Shown here: positions 24,301 through 36,906 of the stretch, piece by piece
Numbering within the stretch: the stretch's first letter is position 1
Layout: every line of letters begins with the position of its first letter
NCBI GenBank assembly: GCA_013396525.1
Contig: VWYX01000674.1
Location: forward strand, 186,001 to 250,000
From: Chaetorhynchus papuensis
Lineage: Eukaryota; Chordata; Aves; Passeriformes; Rhipiduridae
Reading direction: 5' to 3'
DNA: 64,000 nucleotides
Notes under the pieces: generated by a model
The model's input: the letters and a program-made list of their open reading frames with translations, nothing else
What the model was told of the DNA's origin: nothing
Databases searched by the model: none
Made by a program: the position numbers and the translations under genes

Positions 24301-27300
24301 GGTTTGAGCCTGCCTAGTAGCAGAGCAGATGCTATGAAGAGACTTGCGTGTCATAGCTGGCGAAGGGATTTGAGTAATTCAGCTTGTTCCTAATTTTCTA
24401 ATTTTATGATGCTCTTCTTTTATATACTAAACCAGGCCTTATCCTTTCTGATTGAGCAATTTAACAGATCTTAACACATAGCTGTGTGGATGGTAATTCC
24501 AGCAGCTGTATTTTAAAGAAATTTGAGATCCTATAGCCCAGGTTGTTTGATACAGACCATGTTTGTATTTTTTGCTTAGGTACCTTGTTATAGGGTTTCT
24601 GGTTTTAATTTTTGCTATTCTGAGGACACCAGGATGAAAAGATGTAAGTATAAACACATGGGATGGGATTCCTTGGGGTCATTGAGTGAACCTGTTAGAA
24701 AACAGGATTAAAAATATCTTTTCTTGTCTGATGATTTACAAGAAGACATAGAGCCTACAGTGCAAAGCCTCCATGCTTTTCTGGTACCCAACCATAGTCA
24801 ATTCATTTCATCATGATTTTAATTTCTTTAGCAGTAGCCAGTATTCAGCTCTGTGTTTTTCTAGGCAGAGAATAAAATCAGGTGCTTGACTTAAGTATTG
24901 AAACCGAATTCCTGTATTCACATTCATCATGTGAAAGATAATTTGAGCTCGGCCATGAACATTTTACATCTACACTGCTTTTTCAAAGATAGACAACGCA
25001 ATTACCCACAGTCAATTTTTCTTATTAAGACAGAAGAGTGGGCAAGTTCATTTCTCACTAGTGTAATTCTGAGGTTTTCTTTCAACAATAAAAGGAGCCA
25101 GGGGGAAAGCACAGGGCTGTTTACCGCAGGAAAAGAACTTTGTATCGCCTTAGCAGAAAATTGAACTTTGATTCATGATAGAAAGAGGAATCAAATTTTG
25201 TAGATATTTACTTCTTTGGACATCATACAGGGCTGTGTTGGTTATTTTCCTGTTGACTAATTAAATGCAATCTTTCAGTAACATGCTGAATGCCAATTTC
25301 TCTCTAATGAGGTGAATGAAACACTGTAAGATGGTCTCTCAATTATCTCTCTAAGTCCAGCATGTTGCCATTGGAAATTAGCATTGCAATACTAATTAAA
25401 GGCTGATGCCTGCTCTGTTAGCCCTTCTGAGCATGCCACAGCCAAAACCTTGCTCACTTTAACCCGTGCTCAGAGGTGGGATGTGAGCAGGCTTTGTCAG
25501 GAGGAACAGAAGCATATTCATAACCTGGTTCTCTTCTCTCTCTGTTTGCCACTTGACAAGACAATATTGTTTAATGCTCTGCCCAGCAGTGTCCACGAGC
25601 CTTGGCTGGGAGTTAGAAAAAAAATCAAGAAACTACAATCAATCATATCCAGAATCTTAATAAAGCAAGGACAGTTTCTGTAGGAGAGAGGGGACAGGCG
25701 CAGTAGAAGATACAGCCTTGCATTTGAAGATTTGGCTATTAAGACGTGGCTGTGAAAAACTGATTTATGTCTCTCTGCCCGAAAAGTGCAGATTAGCCAG
25801 AAGAAATAAAAAGGTGGAAAGCAGACCTGTTCCACCAGCGATATAAAGGTTCACCAGTCAATCTGGTGGGAGAATCTCTTCTCTGCTGTAACTATCTTCC
25901 GTGTGGGAAGGTTTGGGTTTTTTTTCTGAAACATCTGGTTCACTCAAGGCAAGAGAAGATCTCATTGTTTACACAGAGCGGTTCATATTGCGAACGCTGA
26001 CACTTTAAAAGAGTAGCACTCTCTTTTGGTATGTTGTTCATGGAAAGGCTTGCTCTCTGGCATGAAATAAAAGGGAAAACTGTGAGAAGCAACTAATTAT
26101 TGAAGGAATATTAATAGAGGAATGACAGCTTGGACCCCCCCCCTTCCCTCTCCCGCTAGGCCCGATTGCTAAACTGAAAAAGTGGAGCCGAATATCTTTA
26201 TTTGAAGTGTAGTATCATTGCTGGTGAGTCACCAACTCCTATGGAGTTAAAACAGTACAAATCCTGTTATTTCAGGTGGTTGTGTAAACTGCCTAGTTTC
26301 TGTGTAATTCTGCCACTCCTGGTAAACACAAGGCAGAGAGCAGAATGGGAATAACCACCCCTTCTACTCAAACCTTCCCTAGTGAAATTCTGCTTTTATT
26401 TGAGGAGACCTAACACGAGTGAGTTTGTTAGTAAAAAGGTACAAAATTAAGTCACCTTTTTTCACCCTTATTCCCACCAGACAGATCTGTGAGGCCCTGA
26501 AGCAAGTCATCGGCAGGCAGGACGAACTGTTTAGGAGCTAATAAAAATATTTGAAGACTATGTAAATATACAGAGCAACAGTACATAAACCCCTCCCGGT
26601 AACTAGATACTGACTTTCTGTTCTTGCCACAAAAGACTGAAAATGAGGCATCTGCCTGTAATAGGAAAAAAAAAAACAGGAGAGGTAGAGAGATCTTGCT
26701 ATCCCCTTCCCTGCAAAACCTTCCCATAGGAATTAAAATGCTCTCACTAAGTCACTGCCACAGTTTTGAGTGCCACCAAATTCCTGTCCTGTGTCCCTGT
26801 GGGCAGCTGTGCTGGATTTAAGCTGAAAGGCCAGGCTCTGCCAGGTCGGTCAGGGGCAATCCCTGCTGCAGAGAGCTGCACACAGGTGTGCCCTTCACAG
26901 TTAATGGGCATGAATAATTTGCATTTTTAAAGGTAATTTCATTAATATGACACATGTCATTGCAGATGTATTCATGTGCTGGTACTGACAGTGAGCTCTG
27001 ATAATTTGCTAAAAAGAGAATAAAGATTGCAAAAAATTTGTATATCTTTGGGAGCAGTTGTGCCTCTCCTGTTCCCCCTCTCCAGTTCCAAGAACAGACT
27101 TCTCAGATTTTGGGTTCAATAACTTTTCATCCATAAAATAGTTTTCGAGAGCAGAAAGGATGGGGAAGCAGACAGCACTATGCTAATGCTGAGAAGGAAA
27201 AAAGATCAATCTTGCCACTGCTCATGCAAAGCCCCTTCTGTGTGCAGAGACAGGCTCAGCTGTGTATCTTTGAGGAGAAGAATAGGATGTGATCTCTGAG

Positions 27301-30300
27301 AGCTTTAAAAAGGAAGTTGGGGAAGTATAAACATGTTGTCTATTGGTTAACAGTTGTTCTCTTCTTTACAAATAATAAGCTGCAAAGCAAGAAGGGACAG
27401 GTACAAGAGAAATAATTGTGAGCTCTTGATTTTTCCCAGATGAGTCAGTCTTCCTGGGGATGTTAACTTTGTCATTTATGTACATAATCAAAAAAAAAAA
27501 GAGTGGAGATTTAAAGAATTACTCTCAAATTCACATGTGGATTAACCATACTTTGAAACCCGCTTCACACTGCCCTTGTTCATGTTCCCAACTGCAGGTT
27601 TTGCATTGCAAAAAAAAAAGCAAGCTAATGTTGCCTAATTATTTAAGGCAGTCCTGGAACTGGGCCATAAAACATGGATCTGGACAAGCACTTCCTTGCA
27701 TGTTTTAGGCTATGGCCAGAGACCCTGTCACCAGGAACACTTGAGCATCCATAGGGAAAGCCCCTGCCAGTGCTGCAGGCACAAACATGATGTGAAATTC
27801 TGGGCTGAATCACTAGTAGCTTCAACAGGGTATTTTCCCATGGCAGCAGTTCAGGGACATGTATTTGCTTTAGGGCACTGCATTTATTGTTCCTGTTACT
27901 TGCTGTGTGCTGTGGACTGTGTTCTCCCCCATGTGTTTATCTGTGCAAGTAAGAAGATGGTGTTAAGTGAGGACAGAATTCGGTTTAATAATCCTGGGCA
28001 TGTGGCCTGTGTTACCCTCCTTATGCTGCCAGTCAGAGGGCATATTAAGGAAATTATTTTATACAGATCATTTCAAATTTTGTTGTTGTAGCTCTGGTAG
28101 TTAAGAAGGGAACTGTATCACAGTCCACAGGAAAATTCATAGTCTGTGTAGTCAGATACACATGTGTACACTGGAGCCTCTTTGACAATTAGGAGCCTTG
28201 ATAAGCTATGCAGATCACCCCCTAATGCTATAATTTGCTTTGTTTCTGAGGGAGAACAGAGATGAGTGGTGATTTTGTGCGAGAACGCTATAAGATTTCT
28301 TTGCCATTACTCTCTTCTTGCCCTGCTTGGTGCCTCCACATCCTGGCAGACATTGCCCTGGAGGGTGGTAGAGGTGGAGGTGGCGGAGATGTTGGTGTCC
28401 CCAAGGGCACCTAAATGGCCCTAGCATGTATTTCAGAGAGGCCCAAAGAAGCAGTAACTTGCACTGACTTCAGACTTCTCAGCCTCTGGCATAAAGTGGA
28501 CCAAAGTGACCTTTGTTTCTTCATAGTAAAACATTGTGTCACACCAAATACTGTGAGTAATTGCCATTTGGCCTCGCATCGTTTGCCCGTGAGTCGTACG
28601 TGAATGGCACCAGCAGCAATAAAATCTTGGGTAATACCTAATATGTAACTCCCTTGTCCCTTGCTGGGCATAATTCTATTCCTAAATGAGATGCGAGGAA
28701 TTTACTGAGGACAGGTTTGTCCTATCAAATTCCTGGTGCCTTGCTGGGAAGCAGCCAGCAAGGGCAGAGGAGGAGTGTACCTGTGGGTGGGAGAGCTGAC
28801 ACCATCCTGTGTCTCAGTGATTTTATTACCCTGCTTTCCTCTCCTCCCCTAAAATGTGAAAAGCAGACTTGAGTGGGTGACAGATCCAGTGAAGAGTCCA
28901 TGCCCCAAGTGAGCGCCTGGATGTTTCTCCCACATAATACGTTTTGCTGGTTGGTGTTTGGATTTTTCTGTTCACAGCCCCGAAGCTGACTCAGTGGCCG
29001 TGTAAACCCTGGCCTGAGGTAGTGGTGAGCAGCTGACTGCACCTACTCTGTTCATCGCCCTCTCCCATTTGCTCTTCCCAAATCCCATGTATGTTAACTC
29101 AGTATGTGAATTCAATTTTTTATTGTTATTTCTGATTTTACTCAGCTGGGGGACGTGCTGTATTGCAGCAGAATTCTGGCTTCTCTGCTCAGCTGTGGCT
29201 TGGACTGGCAGGGCAAGAGCTCCTGCAGCCCACAGTAACCTTTACTTCAGCCAGCTGTCATGCTCGGGCAAGTTTTGTCTTGCTCCATGATGCTTACCTG
29301 GCCTTTCGTCATGGACCAGCCCTGCCTCTCAGGAGCCTGACTACACCATGAACCACCAGACAGTGGGCAGGATGGCTCTCAGCACCCTGTGGTGGCTGAG
29401 AAACCTCTCAACATGGCTCTTTGGGGCTGGAAATAGAAATCCAGTGGCGCAGAGTGAGCTGGGTTCTCTTGGCTCACTGCAAAGGGTCTGTTGTGGCCCC
29501 AGATAATTGTGACTTATTACAGAAAGCTAAGGGTGTAATGAAGGATAAGACCCACGTGTTTTAGTAATTGGGAAAGTACTTTCTTTCTTTTCTTAACAAT
29601 ACCCACTCAGTATGACTGGTGTATTCTTCAGAAGGCAGTGATCCCACCCTCACAGGGGAACACCCTCACTGATGCCCAGCCAGCACTGGGAGCTGAGCTG
29701 GGAGCAGCCCCAGCAGTGCTACCCGAGGCACAGGCAGTGTCAGCTACTCCCCTCTGCCCTTCACTTGGTGTCTCTGCCGGGAGGCTGGTGCTACTTCTTC
29801 CCTCCTTGCCATCACAGATGACCCCAGCAATTCTTTTCCCCTTAGCTGCCATTAACAGAACCATCAACCATTGAAAGTAAAACACAACCTTAAAACGTGG
29901 CTGTCTGGATTTTTGTGTATTTCTTCTGGTGTTGTTTGTAGTGGGGTTTATTTGTTTTTCATCCGACTCAGATAATCTAGTTTTTTAATTTTTTTGTGTG
30001 CGCTCACAAGGGAGTTTTTATTCATGGCTCCTGGAAATTGGCACTTCACTAAGGCCTAGTACTTTAATATCAAATATTGGCAGGGATTTTTTATTAGTGG
30101 TCACAGAGAAGATTAAACACCTCCTGAATGTGGATAAATACATGTAGACATTTTAATAAAGCGATAGGACACAAGGCTCCACACATTAACAAACAATAAC
30201 TGCTGTTAGTTATTAAATTTACCCTGGGTAAATTAACTCTGAGTGCGTCACTGCCCTGATTTTCAGCTTGCAGATGGTTTTGGATGATGCGGATAAGAAG

Positions 30301-33300
30301 GCAAAAGGATTTTGCTTTTGGGAGTTTCTGGGTGATAATTTCAGGCTACAGGAAAGGAAAGAGTGTTGGCTCTGGTATCGGCACAAGGATGTGGGAGCAA
30401 TGTCCCCTGGCCCATGCCAACCCACCCAAGCTGCAGCTCACAGGTGCACTCCTCACTGCACAGAAAGCTCATGCCTTCTTCACTCCTGGGCTTTGCTTTC
30501 CTAAGGCAAGACCTTTCTCCTCTTTGCCTTTTTCTCTTTGCTATTTTGAGAGAGATTGGGGGAGAGCAGCCTTCTGGTTCACTGCGTTCTGGCTTCTTGT
30601 TTGGAAGAGGGCAGATTGCAGAGGGTAGATCTTCAAGGAAGAAGTTGAATCTCAATGGGAAAGTGCCAAATAAAAAAGATAAAACCACAAGGAGCCTAGG
30701 TTGAAGAGGCATGTAGAGAAAACCTTGGATGTGTTAGCAACAGACAGTGACTGATCACAAGGAGTACAGCCCTCCTATTGATGATGGGAATATTTGTCTT
30801 TCCAGGCTTCTGGCTCTTCAGTACTGTGTCTTCATTTAGACAGGGAGTGGTGGCGATGGTGCACACCAAAAAAATTGAACCAAGATTTGCAAGGTCGTCA
30901 TTTCTTCCTCTTGCTTTTGAGATGTTGATTCTCATTTGACCTTCAGAGTAGAGTTTTGAGACAGTTTATCCTTTCTGGTGCATTTGTTCCCCTGCATGAT
31001 TCTGCCCAGCTGTGAGTGGTACTCAAGTAAGCGAATTATAAACTACAGGATAGGTTATATTCTAGGCAGCTTTATCACATTTTTTTAATTCACTTGAGCG
31101 TCTCTTTTGAGGAGAAAAACAAAGCTTAAAAAGCACTTTCAGATTATGTGGTTCTTCTAAACAGCACTGGCTGCTGTAAACCTGTGGGGGATTTTTTTGG
31201 AGCATGGAGGGAGAGGCACCAGGACAAGGTGTGGGTCTGGGACAGGTAAATGGCCACACATCTCTCCCTCCTCTGACTCCCTTGTGTACCATGGATACAT
31301 GACCTGATAATTGCATAAGCAGCCCTGTGTGATATCCTCCCTTTCCCCCAGCCTTTAAACCAAAGCCCTAAGAGCTCTGCAAAAATGAGAAGTATTTAAT
31401 TTCAATGGTGAAGACAGATGCTCTCACTTTCATCCAGGAGAGAATGTAGTCCCAGATGCCTTCTGTGGGGATAAGAGTGGTCACATAGGCTGTGTACTGC
31501 AGGAAGATTTGACTGCCAAAGAAGTTGTTTTGACTGCAGTAGAGAAAATAAAATGTGAAAGCCATTAAGGAAATATGAGGGGGAATTCAAGACTGTGGCC
31601 CTCTTAGAGGATAATTTTGAACTGGAAGGACAATTTAATCAAAACTCCAGATCAAGCAATTATCAAAGTTTGGAAAGTTATTCTCCTTTCTGCCATAACT
31701 TCCCTGCTACAATATATGTGCACATTCAATTTTGAATTCAAGTTTTATAGTGAGTGCTTCTTGGCAATAAGACTAACATGCTGAGTCTAGGTTTTCTTCT
31801 TGCTCATAACCTTAAAAAGTGTGATGAATCTAGATTTAATTAACTGGATTGTCTTTAAACTGTTCTTTCTTGGTGCTGTCCGTGAGAGAAATGTAAATCT
31901 GGAATAATTTTGCCCCAGTCAGTGTCATTACTTCTGTTTTGATATAGATGTAACTGAGAGCAAAATCTAATCTTCCCCGAGAAAGCCATCATCTACTAGT
32001 TTAAAAGAAAGAGTGAAAGCTCAGTGAGTTATGGAGAATATTCTGAATGCTCTGCTGTGCAAATCTCACAAATTTGCTTTACTAAGAGGTAAGACAGAGC
32101 TAATAAAAAAGACTTTTTATTTTGCATTTTTTTTTTCAGTTCATTGAATTTGACATGGATTTTCAGAAAGTAGACCAAAAAAAGCTTGCATTCTGTCAGG
32201 TCTGGGGTGTGTGGTTCATTTTATACATGTATATGAGCTTTCATCCTTCCTCAGGGGAGAGAATGCCTTCAAATGCACATTTTTTCACATTCCCCTTCTA
32301 GTGCAGCTTGATCCCTCAGATAAATCACTACTCACTGTTTATGTTATCACTGTGGAAAAGTTTGTGAAATCACAGATTTGGCAGCATGGTTTCACAAACA
32401 TCCTTGAATAGGAGAACACCGTCTGGGAAAAGAGAAATGTTTTGTTACAATTCGAGCTCTCAGCTTTAGATGTCTGCAGTATCTGCTCAAACACCTCTTC
32501 CCCCCGCCGAGAAAGATGGGAGTTAGACTGATCTGCCAACACTTATGGTATCATCTGATGGTCTCTTCTGCATTTGTTATTTCAGCCATAGTCTGGGCTG
32601 ATTTTGGCACCATTAATACAAAAGTTGGATTTGCCTCCTTTAATTTCTAGTGATCTTTTTAAACTTGGGGAGACAAGACTTAACCATGTGTGAGAGTGGT
32701 GTCTCAAAGCAATAAGACTGTGTTACAGCTGTCTGTCCCACAGGGACACAGTGAGGGGGACAGAAGCCATCACCCCGATGTTAGAGCAAGAGAAAGAGCC
32801 AGTGAGCTGTCAGCAAAGGATGCAGTAGTTGGTAGGGTCCAACATCCATTGCTCTCCTGAAATATTTTGTTGCTTGCTGCTCAGAAACAGACAGTAAGAA
32901 AGAAAAAACACAAAATTTTTCAGTAGCATTGCAGTGAATTTTAAAATGTTTTTGTCAGCAAGCCTAGAAAACAGCTTTTTTTCTCCCTCCAGTCTGGAAC
33001 TAGATTCCAAACCACTCTGTAAATAATACCTTTTAAAAAATCCATAATAAACAGAAAGTTACAGTTCTGATCTTCTTCTTGTCTCCTTCTAATTTGCAAC
33101 CAGCAATAATGAACAAACTACTGTATGTGGAAATAGAACCTTATTGCTCCCCATGACCTCTCTGACCTTGCCTGAGACAACATTTGCATTTGGCTTACTG
33201 CATAAGTTTTGCTTTTCTGATAAATATTAGTTCTTTTTGAAAAAAAAAGTCCATCAGGTTAATTGTGGTTAATAGTTAGCCAAACAGTAACAGGTAAGCA

Positions 33301-34229
33301 AACAGAGCTTTACAAACAAGGTGTACAGGAAGTAGCACAGAGTGTTTTCTGTGTCATCACAGACAGGTGATTTATCAGGTACAGCTCACAGAGCTTCAGC
33401 AACACAGATATGACTGTCTGGGTTTGGTTTTTTTCAATTATATTTCCCTTATAAAGTAACTTGGATTTAAAACACCAGCCTTCCTTATTTCTCTGCAAAG
33501 GGTGTGAATGCCAGAAATTTACATTAATTAAGAAGAAAATGAATCAGAAGTTAACCCCAAGCTGAGTCAGGTTGAATGTTGCCACCATGAAAAGCGTTAT
33601 ATGGCACTGAAGACAGACAGGATGTTTACATGTAGGGTAAAAGGTACATGGCCAGGAGAGATCTGCAGGAAAGTAATTCTTAATGTAATTCCACAGTCTT
33701 AAATCTTCTCTGAGAGAAGTGTATCATCTCCACTTTTGCAGTCACTCTCCAGTTACAGCATACCCAAGTCAAGCTCCTATTAGGTATAGTTTAGAAAGAG
33801 TGATAAATACTTTATTTTAAAAGGAAGCAATTTAATCTGTCATCAAGCAATTTTGATTCTGCATGTCTGTGCAATAAAACGAGGCCCCCGTGTTTTCAAG
33901 GAATGAAGAAAGCCACTTGGCTGAAGAACCTTTATTCTGCCTTTGAGAACATGCTCAGCTTCAGAAAGTGCTTTGAAGGAAAGGAAAATTAAGGTTAATA
34001 AAGTAAATGGAAAATATTCTAAAGTTTTAGTTTTGTTAGCAGAGTCCTACCAGGTTGTCTTTCGTGGTGAGATAGTTGGGTTTTTGCTTTTGTTTCATTT
34101 TGCGGAGGTAATTACTAGCCTGAATTTCAGTAAACCATGTAATGAAATGGTGGAAGTTGCTACATAACTTGAAGGAGGTGAAGTTTAGTAGCAGAGTTTA
34201 AACTTGGATGAAGAGCTGATTAAAGAGGA
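18374..34229. other. Intron 1 section with no recognised element
   Basis: Unique sequence with AT-rich parts (for example 22780-23040) and GC-richer patches (about 20220-20350, 29640-29800). Blocks at 25240-25420 and 26890-27040 have the look of conserved non-coding elements. No gene or complete transposon recognised. Confidence 0.65.
22802..22832 (+). repeat. 12-bp direct repeat
   Basis: AATAGTTGTATT occurs at 22802-22813 and 22821-22832 in AT-rich sequence. No wider element recognised. Confidence 0.9.
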
Positions 34230-34945
34230 CACAAAAGATTGTATCAGAAAAGCTCTGGAGACAGGTATCTACTGGGTGTCCTTAAGAATTGTTCTTGGGA
34301 CATGTCTAATTAAATATTTTCATTAAGGATCTTTGCGTAGGTGTTTCTCACAGCGATGTTTCACAGTGGAGAGCTGAGAGAGTGAGAAGTAAGAGGAAGG
34401 TTTGGATGGCATTTAAGTAGAATTGGTGGATGCTAAGAAATGGAATAAAAGTTAAAATAGTGCAGGACCCAAAAGTTCATCCTTACTCTGTTTTAATCTG
34501 GAAGAATGGGGGAGCCCTTGTGTATATCCAGAAAATAAGGATACACTGTGCAGAAAGTCCCAGTAGTGATAAAGCTTTAATATAATTTGCAGTACACTGC
34601 TAAGTCCTTGGCAGGCACACTGTGTAAAGTTCTGGTCCTCAGTTCAATGGAATATGGGTATTAGCTGGATGGGTATAATAAAAGGAAAATCAGGGATGGT
34701 TTATGCAACAGGGCTAAGAGAGTTGAATGTATCAAAATAATCTGTGGCATGGTATATGCATTGGAAAAGACAATATCAGACTGGGAAGAAGGTACCTTAA
34801 TGGAAAGAACAATGCTAGCACAGCTTATACAAATACTGAATGGTAAATCCCGAGTTTAGGCTGAACATTTAGGAGCAAATTTCATAAATATCAGAGGGAT
34901 GAAGGTCTGGAGCAACCTCCAAGAGGTTCAAAAGGTCCCGCTGCC
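34230..34945 (+). mobile_element. Old, degraded CR1-like LINE fragment
   Basis: Several spaced stretches follow the order of a CR1/L3-type reverse transcriptase 3' region. One near 34290-34345 resembles the segment for 'GP(V/L)LFNIFINDL' (TTCTTGGGACATG then TAATTAAATATTTTCATTAA). One near 34630 resembles the TTCTGGTCCTCA motif. One near 34710 (GCTAAGAGAGTTGAAT) and one at 34857-34925 (TTAGGCTGAACATTTAGGAG to TCTGGAGCAACCTCC) follow. Divergence is high and the frame is lost. The call rests on pattern order, not on alignment, and the borders are approximate. Confidence 0.5.
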
Positions 34946-35322
34946 TCCCTGGGGCTCCATATGTCTCCAGCAGGCTGTGACATGGCACACATGAGCATTG
35001 AACAGGGAACCTGTAGAAACATCACATGACCCTATGGGTTCTAATGGGTCAGAAATCTGCTTATAGCGATCACTGGTGTCATTCATTCCTATTAATCTCC
35101 TAACTGTTTGTAAATTAATGAATCACAGGCGAGTTGGGTCTTGTTTGTTTGTAGAGAAATTTGATTTATTCTGTGTCTCTGTTGAAGTCTTAAGCTGCCT
35201 GAAGAAAAAGGGACATGCAGAGAGGATGAACAGTTCTACTGGTTTGCTCATCTGTGCCCGCTGACTGCAGAGGACAGCTCACCCCAGTGAGTCCTTTGGG
35301 AGCAGCTGTGTCTCCCTGGGCA

Positions 35323-35336
35323 TGAGTGACTCAGCA
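35323..35336 (+). promoter_or_regulatory. Candidate AP-1 / MAF-NFE2 site in intron 1
   Basis: TGAGTGACTCAGCA contains TGACTCAGCA (35327-35336), the extended NF-E2/MARE half with an AP-1 core. It sits in one of the GC-richer patches of the intron (about 35240-35530). Single motifs of this size occur often by chance, so this is only a candidate. Confidence 0.25.
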
Positions 35337-35924
35337 GCACCCAGATGTCAGGAATGGCATGACATGGGGTTTTCTTCCCTTGCAGGGGCCGGGTTTGAGC
35401 CCTTCTGGCAGGGAGCTGGTGGGGCCTGTGTGTATGTGCAGCACAGCTGGGCTCGGTGTTTGTTTGTCCGGTGGCCGGCGTAACCGTGCTGATCTCCCCC
35501 CCTCCCCGTCGGCAGGGCTCTGCATGTAATGAATTATCACAGTCCCCTTCCAGGAGGGGAAATACCTCAGGAGCTATCCATGACCTCTGAAAGTACATTC
35601 ATGAAGGCACTTGGTGCTAAAGTAAGGTGGTCAGAGGAAGTGTCCATTTTTTAAATCCCACGAGTGAATCACTTTGAGAAATACCTCAGAGTTTTCAGGA
35701 ATATTTGTAAGATTGCGAAATCAAAACACTTGCTGCAATTAGAAGGCACTCAGAAAGCATGTGTTATATGTCAAAGACGTAACTTTTGACCTCTTAGCCC
35801 TCTTGAGCAAGAGATTCCCAGGCTATTAAATTGTCTTTATTGCTCTGTCATATATTTGTAGCACGTGTTTGGTAGTAAATATCTTATCTCATAACAGAAC
35901 TAAAGAAAGTACTGTGCTTTCCTC

Positions 35925-36006
35925 AAAAAAAAAAAAAAAAAAAGAAAAACACAACAACAAATACCAACAACCAAACAAAAAACTCTCAACCAACCAACCA
36001 AAAACT
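35925..36006 (+). repeat. A19 run followed by A/C-rich low-complexity DNA
   Basis: 19 A (35925-35943) then about 60 bp of CAA/CCAA-type sequence, including CAACCAACCAACCAAAAAC near 35986. It could be the decayed poly(A) tail of a retrocopy, but no parent body is recognisable upstream. Confidence 0.85.
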
Positions 36007-36870
36007 TCTATTTTCTTAATCAAGACAGGAGCATGACCCTAGATGAAAAAACTCCAGCTGAAGAATTCAAGCTTTGTTTTGAGTCATGATATTGTGCCTC
36101 AGAGGATAAAGTACATTTGTAAGTCACTGATAAATATGCTGACTACTTTTTTTAGGGACACACTGTTACATGATAGTGCTAAGAAATAATTAATGCACTA
36201 ACTTGGGCAGTTGTCATAGTGGAACATAATGCTCCACACCCCCACGTAATTCCCCTTCCCCCCCAGTCTTTTTTTCCAGCCAATTGGTGAACAAGGAAAG
36301 AAACTTTTTGCATCATAGCAAGGAAACAGTTAGAGTGTCTGGGTTATGTGATGGTAAACTCCTGTGGAAATTGAGACAGGATTGTTTTTCACTCACAGTC
36401 AACTATGTGTTAGCATCATATATATCTATAAAATGTATTGAGTTCTTCTGAAGTGCTGCAGAGCACTTCCTAGCTCACTGTGTCTTCAGCATCGGGATAT
36501 TCATTACACAACTGGAAGGGTATTTTTTCATCTGATCGAAAAACTTATTTGCTCTGTATAAATTAAAGCTGGTGACATATATTCCTTGAAAATAAGTGAG
36601 GAAAAAATGGCAGCAGCTCCATAGGGAGACTCCTGTAAGTGTTTGCATGATTGGGAGTGTTTTCTTGTTAAAGGGTCTGTGCATTAGCACAGGAGACTTT
36701 ATGGGAGACAGTGATAGGCACTGTTCATGCTCAGGGAGAGACTGGAAATCAGTGTGCAATGCTATACCACCCATCTACCCCACTTCAGCCTCACCTTTAA
36801 GTACTTCAGGTAGACTTACGGTGGCACCAAGAGGCCCTGTAATAAATATATACATAAATATATATGTTAA

Positions 36871-36871
<1 letters not shown>

Positions 36872-36903
<32 letters not shown>
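36872..36903 (+). repeat. (TG)16 microsatellite
   Basis: 32 bp of perfect TG dinucleotide, preceded by an AT-rich tract with ATATATA steps (36844-36866) and followed by a G-rich stretch (36915-36929). A pure tract of this length is expected to vary in length between individuals. Confidence 0.97.
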
Positions 36904-36906
<3 letters not shown>

